A stretch of DNA of 37,171 bases from an uncultured Treponema sp. Lineage in GTDB: Bacteria > Spirochaetota > Spirochaetia > Treponematales > Treponemataceae. Both the position numbers and the translations under genes were made by a program. Below are positions 9,347 to 17,609 of the stretch, one piece after another. The DNA lies in the NCBI GenBank assembly GCA_945877425.1, contig CAMCRZ010000026.1:1-37171 (forward strand), in the 5' to 3' direction. The notes under the pieces were generated by a model. It saw only the letters and a program-made list of their open reading frames with translations, made no database searches and was not told where the DNA came from. Each line of letters opens with the position of its first letter. Position 1 is the first letter of the stretch.

Positions 9347-9841
9347 TTAGAACCAGTAACGTCCGCCTAAATAAAACGGAACGCCCCAATACAATCCAAT
9401 ATCAGGTAAAATCGCCAAACCAACTTGAGGAACAGACTGAACGTAAACTTCCCAGTTTTTCTTTTGACCAAGGAAACAGTTTATACCAACAGGAACACGG
9501 AACGCTGCATTTAACGCCAAGTAACTGTCTCCATCGTAGTTATAAAACTGAAGACCAGCACCAGCTCCAAGTCCCCAGAACCAGTTAAACATACTATTTC
9601 CGATTTTTGGGTTTGCCATCCAGCGGTCTGCGGCAGCTCCTAAAGAAATTCCATAAGTGCCAAAACCTACATCAGCGGTAAAAAGATACGGAACGTTATC
9701 CAATTTAACAGTCGCTGAAAGATTCCCAAGACCATACCCTCCAAGACCGGCACCAGTCTGGATACCAACGCCCATCGCAAATACGCTTGACGAACCTGCG
9801 ATAAACAATGATGCAAAAATCGCTAACATTTTCTTTTTCAT
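9347..9841 (-). CDS. Small exported beta-barrel-type outer membrane protein
   Basis: The start is the ATG at 9841, seven bases after AGGAGG; the ATG two codons earlier is too close to that site. The 164-residue product begins with a signal peptide (MKKKMLAIFASLFIAGSSSVFA), cleaved at or near residue 22. The mature protein is rich in Gly, aromatic residues and alternating hydrophobic residues, typical of transmembrane beta strands. It ends in Tyr-Trp-Phe, a terminal aromatic as expected of a BAM substrate. The size suits an 8-stranded barrel of OmpW/OmpX scale. I cannot assign a family. The promoter contains a G tract (see 9873-9903), which suggests expression switching. A terminator follows, so the gene is monocistronic. 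Confidence 0.8.
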   Translation of the reverse strand: MKKKMLAIFASLFIAGSSSVFAMGVGIQTGAGLGGYGLGNLSATVKLDNVPYLFTADVGFGTYGISLGAAADRWMANPKIGNSMFNWFWGLGAGAGLQFYNYDGDSYLALNAAFRVPVGINCFLGQKKNWEVYVQSVPQVGLAILPDIGLYWGVPFYLGGRYWF

Positions 9842-9872
9842 TTGCATACCTCCTAAATGAAATCACAAATGA

Positions 9873-9903
9873 ATTGTACCCCCCCCCCCGCGTATCCTGT
9901 CAA
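9873..9903 (-). promoter_or_regulatory. Promoter with 11-base poly-G tract in the -35/-10 spacer
   Basis: On the minus strand a perfect TTGACA (9903-9898) and TACAAT (9878-9873) are separated by 19 bases. The last 11 spacer bases are all G (9889-9879). The optimum spacer is 17, so loss of two Gs would bring it to the optimum. Poly-G length in promoters is known to switch tpr genes and the OmpW-like TP0126 in T. pallidum. Here the promoter drives an outer-membrane-type gene starting at 9841. Confidence 0.8.
9879..9889. repeat. Homopolymer of 11 C (G on minus strand)
   Basis: Eleven consecutive C in otherwise AT-rich DNA. It is likely prone to slipped-strand length change. The copy number in this assembly may represent only one state of a mixed population. 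Confidence 0.9.
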
Positions 9904-9961
9904 TCCTTTTTTATATAAAGCAATGCGTGCGAAGCGCATTTTAATTTTGTACTTTTACACG

Positions 9962-9991
9962 TTGCACAAGTCTCTTTTTTTTTGCTAAGAT
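9962..9991 (+). promoter_or_regulatory. Promoter abutting the MATE gene start codon (leaderless)
   Basis: TTGCAC at 9962-9967, an 18-base spacer and TAAGAT at 9986-9991. Only six bases separate the -10 box from the ATG at 9998, so transcription should begin at or next to the A of the ATG. No Shine-Dalgarno sequence is present. Confidence 0.55.
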
Positions 9992-9997
9992 TTCCAG

Positions 9998-11362
9998 ATG
10001 CTTCAAGAAACTTTTGACCTTTCAGTTATTTTAAAACAGAAAAGCGATTTAACTTTCAGAGAAAAAATAATTTACGTATGCTCATTAAGTATTCCGGGGA
10101 TTTTAGCGCAGGTTTCTTCTATTGTTATGCAATATATTGATGCTGCAATGGCAGGCTCTTTAGGTGAAAATGCCAGTGCTGCCATAGGGCTTGTTGCTTC
10201 TGCTACATGGATTTTAGGTTCACTTTATTCTTCATTTTGTCTTGGCTTTTCTGTGCTTGTTTCTCAGGCTGTGGGAAAGGGAAATTCCAGGCTTGCCAAA
10301 TGCATTTTAAAAGAAAGCATTTTGTGGGGAATTGTTTTTTCCGTAGCACTTACAATTCCTGCTGCATTGATGAGTTTTAAAATTCCTTTATGGCTTGGAG
10401 GAAAAAGCGTAATTCAAAAAGATGCTGCCATGTATTTTCTTGTTTTTGCCTTAAGTACGCCGTTTTTTCTTTTTGTCTGTCTGTTCAGCGGAATTCTTCA
10501 GGCTGCAGGAGAAATGAAAGTGCCAAGTGTTTTAAATATCTTAATGTGTTTCCTTGATGTTTTTTTCAATTACGTTTTTATTTTCATTTTTAAATACGGT
10601 GTTTTAGGTGCGGCTTTGGGAAGTGCAGTTTCTGCTTTTTCAGTTTTTCTGATTATGAGCTGGTATGTATTTTTTAAGTTCGGGTATTTCAAGAAATGCG
10701 GAAAAGTAAGGAGAAAAGATTTTCCTTCAAGCGTAAAATCAGCTGTGAAAATTGCCGTGCCTGTTGCTGTAGAAAAATGTGCCTTTACAAGTGCTCTTGT
10801 TGCCGTTACTAAAATGATTGCGCCTTTGGGAGAAACTGCTCTTGCTGCAAATTCTTTTGCCGTAACTGCTGAAAGTTTATGCTATATGCCGGCTTATGGA
10901 ATTCAGGAAGCAAGTACAACCTTAACGGGACAAAGTTTTGGTGCACAGCGAAAAGATCTTGCCAGAAGTTTCAGTTTTATTACGGTGTTTTTCGGTGCGG
11001 CAATTATGGCTTTAACGGGAAGCATTATGTTTTTCATCTGCCCTTTTGTGTTTAAGTTTTTAACGCCTGTTGAGTCAATTCAAAATCTCAGTGTGGAAAT
11101 TCTGCGGCTGGAACTTTTTGCCGAACCGTTTTTTGGAGCAAGCATTGTGGCAAGCGGTGCGTTACGAGGTACAGGTGATGTTTTTGTTCCGGGGATTTTA
11201 AATTTAATCAGTCTGTGGATTGTCCGCATTACCCTTTCTTTTTTACTTGCGCCTGTTATGGGACTAAAGGGAATATGGCTTGCCATGGCAGTTGAACTGT
11301 GCTTCAGGGGAATAATCCTTACTATGCGGCTATGGTTTAAGTACAGAAACGGCGGACTTTAA
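9998..11362 (+). CDS. MATE family multidrug/toxin exporter
   Basis: An inner-membrane antiporter that expels cationic drugs or metabolites using a Na+ or H+ gradient. The 454-residue length and the pattern of about 12 hydrophobic segments in two similar halves match the MATE/NorM/DinF family. The first helix holds SIPGILAQVSSIVMQYIDAA, a typical MATE N-terminal motif. The second half repeats it as KIAVPVAVEKCAF. An in-frame TAA at 9986-9988 means the start cannot be upstream, and TM1 begins near residue 22, so the ATG at 9998 is well fixed despite the lack of a ribosome-binding site. Substrate unknown. Confidence 0.92.
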   Translation: MLQETFDLSVILKQKSDLTFREKIIYVCSLSIPGILAQVSSIVMQYIDAAMAGSLGENASAAIGLVASATWILGSLYSSFCLGFSVLVSQAVGKGNSRLAKCILKESILWGIVFSVALTIPAALMSFKIPLWLGGKSVIQKDAAMYFLVFALSTPFFLFVCLFSGILQAAGEMKVPSVLNILMCFLDVFFNYVFIFIFKYGVLGAALGSAVSAFSVFLIMSWYVFFKFGYFKKCGKVRRKDFPSSVKSAVKIAVPVAVEKCAFTSALVAVTKMIAPLGETALAANSFAVTAESLCYMPAYGIQEASTTLTGQSFGAQRKDLARSFSFITVFFGAAIMALTGSIMFFICPFVFKFLTPVESIQNLSVEILRLELFAEPFFGASIVASGALRGTGDVFVPGILNLISLWIVRITLSFLLAPVMGLKGIWLAMAVELCFRGIILTMRLWFKYRNGGL

Positions 11363-11491
11363 CTTAGGCAACTCACTCTAAAAAAGAAGATTGTATTCTT
11401 ACGTGCAGTGTTTTGGCGGAAGAGGCAGTTCTTCTGCAATTACGCTAAGCTGCTTTGAAGGGATGCCTCCTGCTTTTGGTACAGCTTAATT

Positions 11492-12307
11492 TTACTGACC
11501 TAAAGTGATGTCTTTACCGAAGTATTTGACTGAAAGTTCTGAAAGCTGGCCGCTTTCCTTTAACTCTTTAATTGCTTTGTTTACTGCATCAAGAAGTTCT
11601 GAAGTTTCATCAGACTTTCTTACAGGAATTGCGATTTTGGAAATTCCGTTTATTTTAGCCGCAGCTTTTACCGGTGCTTTTGAAGGATCTCCGTTAAATT
11701 TTTCTGCAATGTAACTGTTAAAAGTTTCTTCGTCGTTTATTGTTGCGTCAACTCTGCCGTTTTCTACATTCTGAATTGTTTCTTCAAATGAGTCGATTGT
11801 CTGGACTGTTGCTCCATACTTTTCGCCTATTTCTGCATAAGTGCTGCCCAGAGAATTTGTTGTAGTCTTTCCCTTTAAATCTTCAAACGAATGAATGTCA
11901 TGATTGTCTGCCTTTACAATTAAAACTGCAGAAGCAAAAGCGTAAGGTATGGAAAAGTTGTATTTTTCAGAACGTTCAGGTGTTACTTCAACGCCGTTAC
12001 ATGCCATATCGTAAATGCCTGAATCAATTCCAAGGAAAATTGCGTCCCAGTTAACTTCAGCAAATTTTGCTTCTACGCCAAGTTTTTCTGCAATTTTTCT
12101 GCCTACTTCTACATCAAATCCTGTAAGCTCGTTGTTTTCGTTGTGGTAAGTCCATGGCTGCCAGGCTCCTTCCATTGCAATAGTAACAGCTCCTTCTGCC
12201 TTGATTTTAGAAAGATTTCCTGCAGTTTTTTTTGTTGAACAGGAAACAGTTAAGGCTGAAACCAATAAAGCCAGAGTAAGTGGAAAAAGTAAATTTGTTT
12301 TTTTCAT
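11492..12307 (-). CDS. Amino-acid ABC transporter substrate-binding lipoprotein
   Basis: A periplasmic binding protein (SBP_bac_3 family) that delivers a polar amino acid to the permease encoded upstream. The start is the ATG at 12307, behind GGAG with a 7-base gap. The 271-residue product has a signal peptide ending LTVSC, with Cys23 as the lipidated residue; Thr and Val at -3/-2 fit a relaxed spirochaetal lipobox. Family motifs include LTGFDVEVGRKIAEKLGV, NWDAIFLGIDSG and TPERSEKYNFSIPY. The general look is of cystine/polar amino-acid binders (TcyA/FliY-like), but specificity is inference. It is the last gene of the three-gene importer, behind its own promoter. Confidence 0.93.
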   Translation of the reverse strand: MKKTNLLFPLTLALLVSALTVSCSTKKTAGNLSKIKAEGAVTIAMEGAWQPWTYHNENNELTGFDVEVGRKIAEKLGVEAKFAEVNWDAIFLGIDSGIYDMACNGVEVTPERSEKYNFSIPYAFASAVLIVKADNHDIHSFEDLKGKTTTNSLGSTYAEIGEKYGATVQTIDSFEETIQNVENGRVDATINDEETFNSYIAEKFNGDPSKAPVKAAAKINGISKIAIPVRKSDETSELLDAVNKAIKELKESGQLSELSVKYFGKDITLGQ

Positions 12308-12328
12308 AAAATGCTCCATATAAAAATC

Positions 12329-12357
12329 ATTATAAATAAAGACTGACTTCAAGTTAA
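12329..12357 (-). promoter_or_regulatory. Internal promoter for the substrate-binding lipoprotein gene
   Basis: TTAACT at 12357-12352, a 17-base spacer and a perfect TATAAT at 12334-12329 (minus strand), 21 bases before the start codon. It would allow extra binding protein relative to the membrane components. Confidence 0.5.
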
Positions 12358-12398
12358 GTTCATGGTGATGCCGTAAACGTTAATTTTCAGCCGTTCTT

Positions 12399-13139
12399 TT
12401 AATTTTCATGAGTTAAAGAGTTAATGAATTCTTTTGTACGCTGCTTTTTCGGATTATCAAAAAGTTCTCTGGAAGAATTCATTTCTATAATTTCTCCGTT
12501 TTCCATAAAGACTGTTTTAGTTGAAACGTTCCGGGCAAAATTCATTTCGTGGGTAACTACAATCATTGTCATGCCTTCCTGCGCAAGATTTTTCATTACG
12601 GCTAAAACTTCACCGGTAAGTTCAGGATCAAGTGCCGAAGTAGGTTCATCAAAATAAATGATTTCCGGGTTTGCAGAAAGTGCCCGTGCTATAGCAACAC
12701 GCTGCTGCTGTCCGCCAGAAAGCTGATGAGGATAACTGTTAAGTTTGTCTGACATTCCAACTTTTTCCAGAAGCTTAATGCCTGTTTTTTCAGCATCAGT
12801 TTTTTTCATTTTATATGCAACTTTAAGTCCTTCCGTAACATTTTGAAGAACTGTCTTGTTCCTGAAAAGATTGTAGTTTTGAAAAACAAAGCCTGTCTTT
12901 TTCCGTATTGCAAAAATATTTTTTTTAGTTATGGAATTCAAATCGTAAAGAGTGCCGTCAAAAGTCATTGTGCCTTTATCAGATTTTTCTAGAAAATTCA
13001 TGCATCTTAAAAGTGTAGTTTTTCCTGAACCGCTTGGTCCGATTACTGCAATTACGTCACCTTTTTCTATGGTAAGGTTTATGTTTTTTAAAACTTCCAG
13101 AGTACCAAAAGATTTGCAGAGATTATTTATTTCCATCAT
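12399..13139 (-). CDS. Amino-acid ABC transporter ATPase (GlnQ/HisP type)
   Basis: The cytoplasmic ATPase that powers the importer. The 246-residue length is typical of GlnQ-like subunits. Walker A GPSGSGKTT is at 34-42, the Q-loop is in VFQNYNLF, the signature LSGGQQQR lies near 139-146, Walker B with catalytic Glu is YFDEPTSALD, and the H-loop His is in VVTHEM. The ATG overlaps the stop of the permease gene by four bases (ATGA), so translation is coupled. It is followed after about 90 bases by the binding lipoprotein gene. Confidence 0.96.
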   Translation of the reverse strand: MMEINNLCKSFGTLEVLKNINLTIEKGDVIAVIGPSGSGKTTLLRCMNFLEKSDKGTMTFDGTLYDLNSITKKNIFAIRKKTGFVFQNYNLFRNKTVLQNVTEGLKVAYKMKKTDAEKTGIKLLEKVGMSDKLNSYPHQLSGGQQQRVAIARALSANPEIIYFDEPTSALDPELTGEVLAVMKNLAQEGMTMIVVTHEMNFARNVSTKTVFMENGEIIEMNSSRELFDNPKKQRTKEFINSLTHEN

Positions 13140-13819
13140 TTTTTTGAATTACCTTCTTTTGCTAAAAAATTAATGCGCCGTTCTCCTGCACGCTGAAGTT
13201 TCGTAAGTACTGTTGAAAAAATCAAATATATAAGTGCAACTTCAATGTAAAGTGCTAAAGGTTCATAAGTTCGTGCTACTATCCGCTGTGTTGCCATAAA
13301 CATTTCTGTTACTGTAATGTTTGCTGCAAGTGACGTTTCCTTTACCATTGCAATTGCTGAATTTGAAAGTGGCGGAAATGCCGTTCTGAATGCCTGCGGT
13401 AAAATAATGCGCATAAACGTCTGCATATAACTCATGCCGCTGCAAAATCCTGCTTCCATTTGTCCTGACGGTACGCTTTCAAAAGCTGAGCGCATTGTTT
13501 CTGCTGTGTACGCTCCTTCGTTAAATGAAAAAACAAGTACTGCTGCAGGAAAAGGGTCTATTAAAATGCCTAGCTTTGGAAGTCCGTAAAATACAATATA
13601 AAGCTGAACTAGAATAGGCGTACCTCGTGTTACCCAGATGTAAAACCGTGCAATTTGAGAAAGTATTTTTATGCGTGCAAACTGAACTAATGCTGTTGTA
13701 ATTCCTATAATGAGCGAAAATGAAAAAGATATTACTGTAAGGGGAATTGTCATTTTCAGGCCGGGCAAAAGTATTTTCCAAAATGAATCCAATAAAATTT
13801 CAACTAAACGCTGATCCAT
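13136..13819 (-). CDS. Amino-acid ABC transporter permease (HisM/GlnP family)
   Basis: A transmembrane subunit of the polar amino-acid importer; presumably homodimeric because no second permease is encoded. The 227-residue product has about five hydrophobic segments. Family motifs include RGTPILVQLYIVFYGLP and the ATPase-docking loop GAYTAETMRSAFESVPSGQMEAG. It starts the minus-strand operon, with AAGGAAAA as ribosome-binding site, behind the promoter at 13887-13915. Confidence 0.95.
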   Translation of the reverse strand: MDQRLVEILLDSFWKILLPGLKMTIPLTVISFSFSLIIGITTALVQFARIKILSQIARFYIWVTRGTPILVQLYIVFYGLPKLGILIDPFPAAVLVFSFNEGAYTAETMRSAFESVPSGQMEAGFCSGMSYMQTFMRIILPQAFRTAFPPLSNSAIAMVKETSLAANITVTEMFMATQRIVARTYEPLALYIEVALIYLIFSTVLTKLQRAGERRINFLAKEGNSKK

Positions 13820-13886
13820 AAATTTTCCTTAAAAAGCTTGTTTTTCTTTTATTCTGATTTTGTTCTGATTCGGAATTTATATGTAA

Positions 13887-13915
13887 AATATAGCGGTTTA
13901 ATGGGAAAAGTTCAA
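13887..13915 (-). promoter_or_regulatory. Promoter of the amino-acid importer operon
   Basis: TTGAAC at 13915-13910, exactly 17 bases, then TATATT at 13892-13887 on the minus strand. The expected leader to the permease start at 13819 is about 60 bases. Confidence 0.65.
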
Positions 13916-14012
13916 ACTTTTTTTCTGTGGCATCTGATGGAGCTGTGTCTGATTTACAAGAAGGACTTGCAGGGAAGTGCGGGCTTTAAGTTTTACTGCA
14001 AAGTGCTGCAAC

Positions 14013-14041
14013 TTGAAGACTCTTATTAAAAACACTATAAT
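14013..14041 (+). promoter_or_regulatory. valS: valS promoter
   Basis: TTGAAG at 14013-14018, a 17-base spacer and a perfect TATAAT at 14036-14041. The leader would be about 70 bases. I see no T-box specifier or antiterminator structure in it. Confidence 0.7.
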
Positions 14042-14118
14042 ATGCCTTAAATTTTATATTTCCACAGTAAAACATTTCTTGGAAAGTTATGCTGAAAGTG
14101 CATTTTATGGGAGCAAAA

Positions 14119-16860
14119 ATGAAAGCAATTGAATTGGAAAAAACGTACAATCCTAAAGACTTTGAAGAACGCATTTACAAAGACTGGACAGAAAAAGGTT
14201 ACTTTAAGCCAGCTTCAGATTCAGATTCCCCAGTTCATGTGAATTATCTTGAAAAATCAAAAAACGCAGCAGTTTCAAAATATACAGTAGTCATACCGCC
14301 TCCAAACGTAACAGGCGTACTCCACATGGGACACGGTTTAAACAACACATTGCAGGATATCGTTGTACGCTACCACAGAATGAAGGGCGACAATACATTG
14401 TGGGTTCCTGGAACAGATCACGCCGGAATTGCTACACAGAACGTTGTTGAGCGTCAGTTAAAAAAAGAAGGCAAAACACGCAACGACTTAGGCAGAGACA
14501 AATTTATTGAACGCACATGGGAAGTTACCCGCGACCATCACAATACAATCGTTAAGCAGCAGAAAAAACTTGGCAATTCAGTTGACTGGAGCAGAGAACG
14601 CTTTACTTATGACGAAGGATTGTCTAAAGCAGTAAGAGACGTTTTTGTTACACTTTACGAACGTGGACTTATGTACAAAGGACAGAGACTTGTAAACTGG
14701 TGCCCTAGATGCGGAACAGCCCTTGCTGATGATGAAGTTGACCACGTTGACACAGCAGGTGCAATGTATCACCTTTACTACGAATATGCTGACGGAAGCG
14801 GAAAAATAGAAGTTGCTACAACACGTCCAGAAACATTCTTTGGCGATACAGCCGTTGCAGTAAACCCTTCAGACCAGCGTTACACATCACTTGTTGGAAA
14901 AAAACTTAAGCTTCCTCTTACAGGCAAGGAAATCCCGATTATTGCAGACGAATACGTTGACAAGGAATTCGGAACTGGTATGGTAAAAATAACACCTGCT
15001 CACGATCCAAACGACTGGGAAGTAGGTCAGCGTCATAATCTTGAAGTAATAAACCTGTTGACTCCAGACGGAAAACTTAACGAAAACGTTCCTGAAAAAT
15101 ACCGCGGACTTAAGCCTGAAGAAGCACGCAAACTTGTAATAGAAGATTTAACAGAAGCAGGACTTTTCAAAGGCGAAGAAAAAATGACTCACTCAGTAGG
15201 TCACTGTTACCGATGCAAAACTGTAGTAGAGCCTTACCTTTCAGATCAATGGTTTGTAAAAATGAAGCCTCTTGCAGACAAAGCATTAAAAGCCTGGAAA
15301 GACGGAGAAATTGTTTTTTATCCTAAAAAATGGGAAAACACTTATTCACACTGGCTTGAAAATATCCGTGACTGGTGCGTAAGCCGTCAAATCTGGTGGG
15401 GACACAGAATTCCTGCATGGTACTGCGATTGCGGTGAAGTAATAGTAAGCCGTGAAGACCCTTGTAAGTGTCCGAAATGCGGTGCAGACAGTTCACACTT
15501 AAAGCAAGACCCTGACGTACTTGATACATGGTTTTCTTCCTGGCTCTGGCCTTTTTCTACATTAGGCTGGCCTGAACAGACTCAGGACTTACAGCAATTT
15601 TATCCTACAACAGCACTTGTAACTGCCTACGACATCATCTTCTTCTGGGTTAGCCGCATGATTATGGCAGGCCTTGAGTTTACGGGAAAATCACCATTTA
15701 AAGACATATACATCCACGGTCTCGTTCGTGACAAGCAGGGCCGCAAAATGAGCAAGTCTTTAGGCAACGGAATTGACCCTCTTGAAATAATCGAACAGTA
15801 CGGAGCAGATGCCCTTAAATTTACATTAAGCTTCCTTTGCGCACAAGGTCAGGACATTTTGATTGACAACGATTCATTTAAAATGGGCTCAAAGTTCTGC
15901 AACAAAATATGGAATGCCAGCCGCTACATACTTGGAAACCTTCAGGACCGCACTTTAATTCCTGTAAAAGACGAAGATTTAACTGAACTTGACAAATGGA
16001 TTTACTGTGAACTTAACAATGCAGCAAAATCAGTTCGTGAAGCCTTAGACAATTACCGCTACAACGATGCATCTGCTGCAATATACGAATTTTTCTGGAA
16101 CGAATTCTGTGACTGGTACGTTGAAGCAACAAAACTCAGCTTCTGGCACGGAGACGAAAAGGAAAAAGACAGGGCTGTTTCTGTACTTCTTAACATTCTT
16201 GAAGAAAGTTTACGCCTTCTCCATCCGTTTGTTCCTTTTGTTACAGAAGAAATTTATTCAAAGCTTCCTCTCCAGCAGATTATTGAAAACCGCAGAAAGT
16301 CAGGCGAATGTAAAATACTTCCTGAAAGCACATACACAGGAATGCTTATAAACGCACCTTTCCCTGAAGCAAAATCTGAAAGAGAAAACGGCAGAGTTGC
16401 AGACAGATTCAGCACACTTAAAGACTTAATTGCAAAAATCCGTGCTTTAAGAGTTGAATGCGGTCTTGAACCGGCTGCAAAAATTAACGCTGCACTTAAA
16501 ATTTCACAGGGAAGTAATGCAGAAGTTGCAAAAGAAAAAGTTGAAATGATTTGTCTCCTTGCCGGTCTTGCAAACGTGGAATTTGTTACTGAAAATCCTG
16601 CAAAAGCAATAGGAACAGTAGGCACAGACTACGAAGCATTTGTTCTTGTAGACAAAAGCATAAACACACAGCAGCTTCTTGCTCGATTCAACAAGGAAAT
16701 TGAAAAAGCACAAAAGTCAGTGCAGATGAGTCAGAATAAACTTAACGGAAACTTTGCAAAAAATGCTCCGGCAGAAGTTGTTCAGCAGGAAAGAGACAGA
16801 ATGGCAGAAAGTCAGTCCCGAATTGAAAAACTTCAGACTTACATTGCAAGTTTAAGCTAA
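14119..16860 (+). CDS. valS: Valyl-tRNA synthetase
   Basis: Charges tRNA-Val with valine (class I, with editing domain). The start is the ATG at 14119, behind GGGAG; an upstream in-frame ATG at 14089 has no ribosome-binding site. The 913-residue product has the HIGH motif as HMGH near 69-72 (PPPNVTGVLHMGHGLNN). It has two CxxC knuckles (CPRC, and a second set around CDCG/CPKC) and KMSKS in GRKMSKSLGN. The last 60 residues form the coiled-coil arm typical of ValRS. A terminator follows directly. Confidence 0.98.
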   Translation: MKAIELEKTYNPKDFEERIYKDWTEKGYFKPASDSDSPVHVNYLEKSKNAAVSKYTVVIPPPNVTGVLHMGHGLNNTLQDIVVRYHRMKGDNTLWVPGTDHAGIATQNVVERQLKKEGKTRNDLGRDKFIERTWEVTRDHHNTIVKQQKKLGNSVDWSRERFTYDEGLSKAVRDVFVTLYERGLMYKGQRLVNWCPRCGTALADDEVDHVDTAGAMYHLYYEYADGSGKIEVATTRPETFFGDTAVAVNPSDQRYTSLVGKKLKLPLTGKEIPIIADEYVDKEFGTGMVKITPAHDPNDWEVGQRHNLEVINLLTPDGKLNENVPEKYRGLKPEEARKLVIEDLTEAGLFKGEEKMTHSVGHCYRCKTVVEPYLSDQWFVKMKPLADKALKAWKDGEIVFYPKKWENTYSHWLENIRDWCVSRQIWWGHRIPAWYCDCGEVIVSREDPCKCPKCGADSSHLKQDPDVLDTWFSSWLWPFSTLGWPEQTQDLQQFYPTTALVTAYDIIFFWVSRMIMAGLEFTGKSPFKDIYIHGLVRDKQGRKMSKSLGNGIDPLEIIEQYGADALKFTLSFLCAQGQDILIDNDSFKMGSKFCNKIWNASRYILGNLQDRTLIPVKDEDLTELDKWIYCELNNAAKSVREALDNYRYNDASAAIYEFFWNEFCDWYVEATKLSFWHGDEKEKDRAVSVLLNILEESLRLLHPFVPFVTEEIYSKLPLQQIIENRRKSGECKILPESTYTGMLINAPFPEAKSERENGRVADRFSTLKDLIAKIRALRVECGLEPAAKINAALKISQGSNAEVAKEKVEMICLLAGLANVEFVTENPAKAIGTVGTDYEAFVLVDKSINTQQLLARFNKEIEKAQKSVQMSQNKLNGNFAKNAPAEVVQQERDRMAESQSRIEKLQTYIASLS

Positions 16861-16870
16861 AAAAAATTAA

Positions 16871-16908
16871 GGCGGAACTTTTAAATTTAAAAATTCCGCT
16901 TTTTTTTT
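16871..16908 (+). terminator. Intrinsic terminator after valS
   Basis: GCGGAA (16872-16877) pairs with TTCCGC (16894-16899), with further AT pairing inside. Nine Ts follow at 16900-16908. Confidence 0.85.
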
Positions 16909-16935
16909 GCTGATTTTTAAGTTATAATTTTTTGA

Positions 16936-16941
16936 TATAAT
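16936..16941 (+). promoter_or_regulatory. -10 element for the HD-domain hydrolase gene
   Basis: A perfect TATAAT, 33 bases before the ATG at 16975 and just after the valS terminator. No convincing -35 hexamer is visible. Confidence 0.4.
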
Positions 16942-16974
16942 AAGTGTAGTTTAATTTTTTCTTATGGAGTCGAT

Positions 16975-17592
16975 ATGTTAAAGAAACATTTTGAAATGGC
17001 TGTTGAAAAGCCTTCGCAGATGGATACAGCTCACATGCTTCAGCTTCAGAATACATATTTTGCTCCCTATATTCAGATTGCAACATCTCTAATAGGAAAA
17101 GCCCGTTTTGCAGGCGGAAATATGTTTCGTCATCAAATTGATACCTTTGGGATTTTAATTGATTACGGCTACATTGACCCTATTTTGCTTAAAGCAAGTC
17201 TTGTGCATGATGTAATAGAAGACATTCCCGGTTATGACGAAAATTTAATTCACGATGCAGATGAAGACGGTCCTCAAGTTTATGAACTTGTTAAGGAAGT
17301 TACTAAAAAAACAGGTCAGCTTAAGCCTGAATACCTGCGCGGCATTATTGAACATGGAAGTTACAGGGCAAAAATCCTAAAATGTGCAGACAGAATAAGC
17401 AACATGATAAGTTTAGGCTTTGTTACAAGTGCTGAATTTATTGAGCGCTACTGTGATGAAACTGAATACTTTATCCTTCCTATTGCCCTTGAAGTTGACT
17501 TCAATATGTATCAGGAAATAATCAATCTTGTTGTAAGCCGCCGCCGTTACCTTGAAGAAAGCGGTTACTTTGACAGAAAAAAAGATGATTAA
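16975..17592 (+). CDS. Stand-alone HD-domain hydrolase, related to (p)ppGpp hydrolases
   Basis: The 205-residue protein carries the metal-dependent HD fold in the form seen in SpoT/Rel hydrolase domains and small alarmone hydrolases (MESH1-like). His53 is in FRHQ, His78-Asp79 in LVHDVIED (with Glu82-Asp83) and Asp139 in KCADR. There is no synthetase, TGS or ACT domain. Hydrolysis of (p)ppGpp to GDP/GTP plus pyrophosphate is the leading guess, but a different nucleotide substrate is possible. The start is set by GGAG six bases before the ATG. It is followed after 17 bases by a radical SAM gene and is probably co-transcribed with it. Confidence 0.82.
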   Translation: MLKKHFEMAVEKPSQMDTAHMLQLQNTYFAPYIQIATSLIGKARFAGGNMFRHQIDTFGILIDYGYIDPILLKASLVHDVIEDIPGYDENLIHDADEDGPQVYELVKEVTKKTGQLKPEYLRGIIEHGSYRAKILKCADRISNMISLGFVTSAEFIERYCDETEYFILPIALEVDFNMYQEIINLVVSRRRYLEESGYFDRKKDD

Positions 17593-17609
17593 AAAAAATC
17601 AGTCTTTTT

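Noticed and set aside
9165..9389. 74-residue minus-strand frame
   Set aside because: It runs through the intrinsic terminator at 9273-9323 and overlaps the end of the outer-membrane protein gene.
11399..11488. Minus-strand open stretch reading GGIPSKQLSVIAEELPLPP
   Set aside because: It looks protein-like but lacks a start codon and ribosome-binding site, and follows two in-frame stops after the binding-protein gene. I could not support it as a gene.
13838..14029. 63-residue plus-strand frame between the importer operon and valS
   Set aside because: It has no ribosome-binding site, runs through both divergent promoters and has no recognisable protein pattern.
14042..14118. T-box leader before valS (and likewise before leuS)
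   Set aside because: The leaders are short (about 70-75 bases) and lack the T-box sequence and specifier stem.
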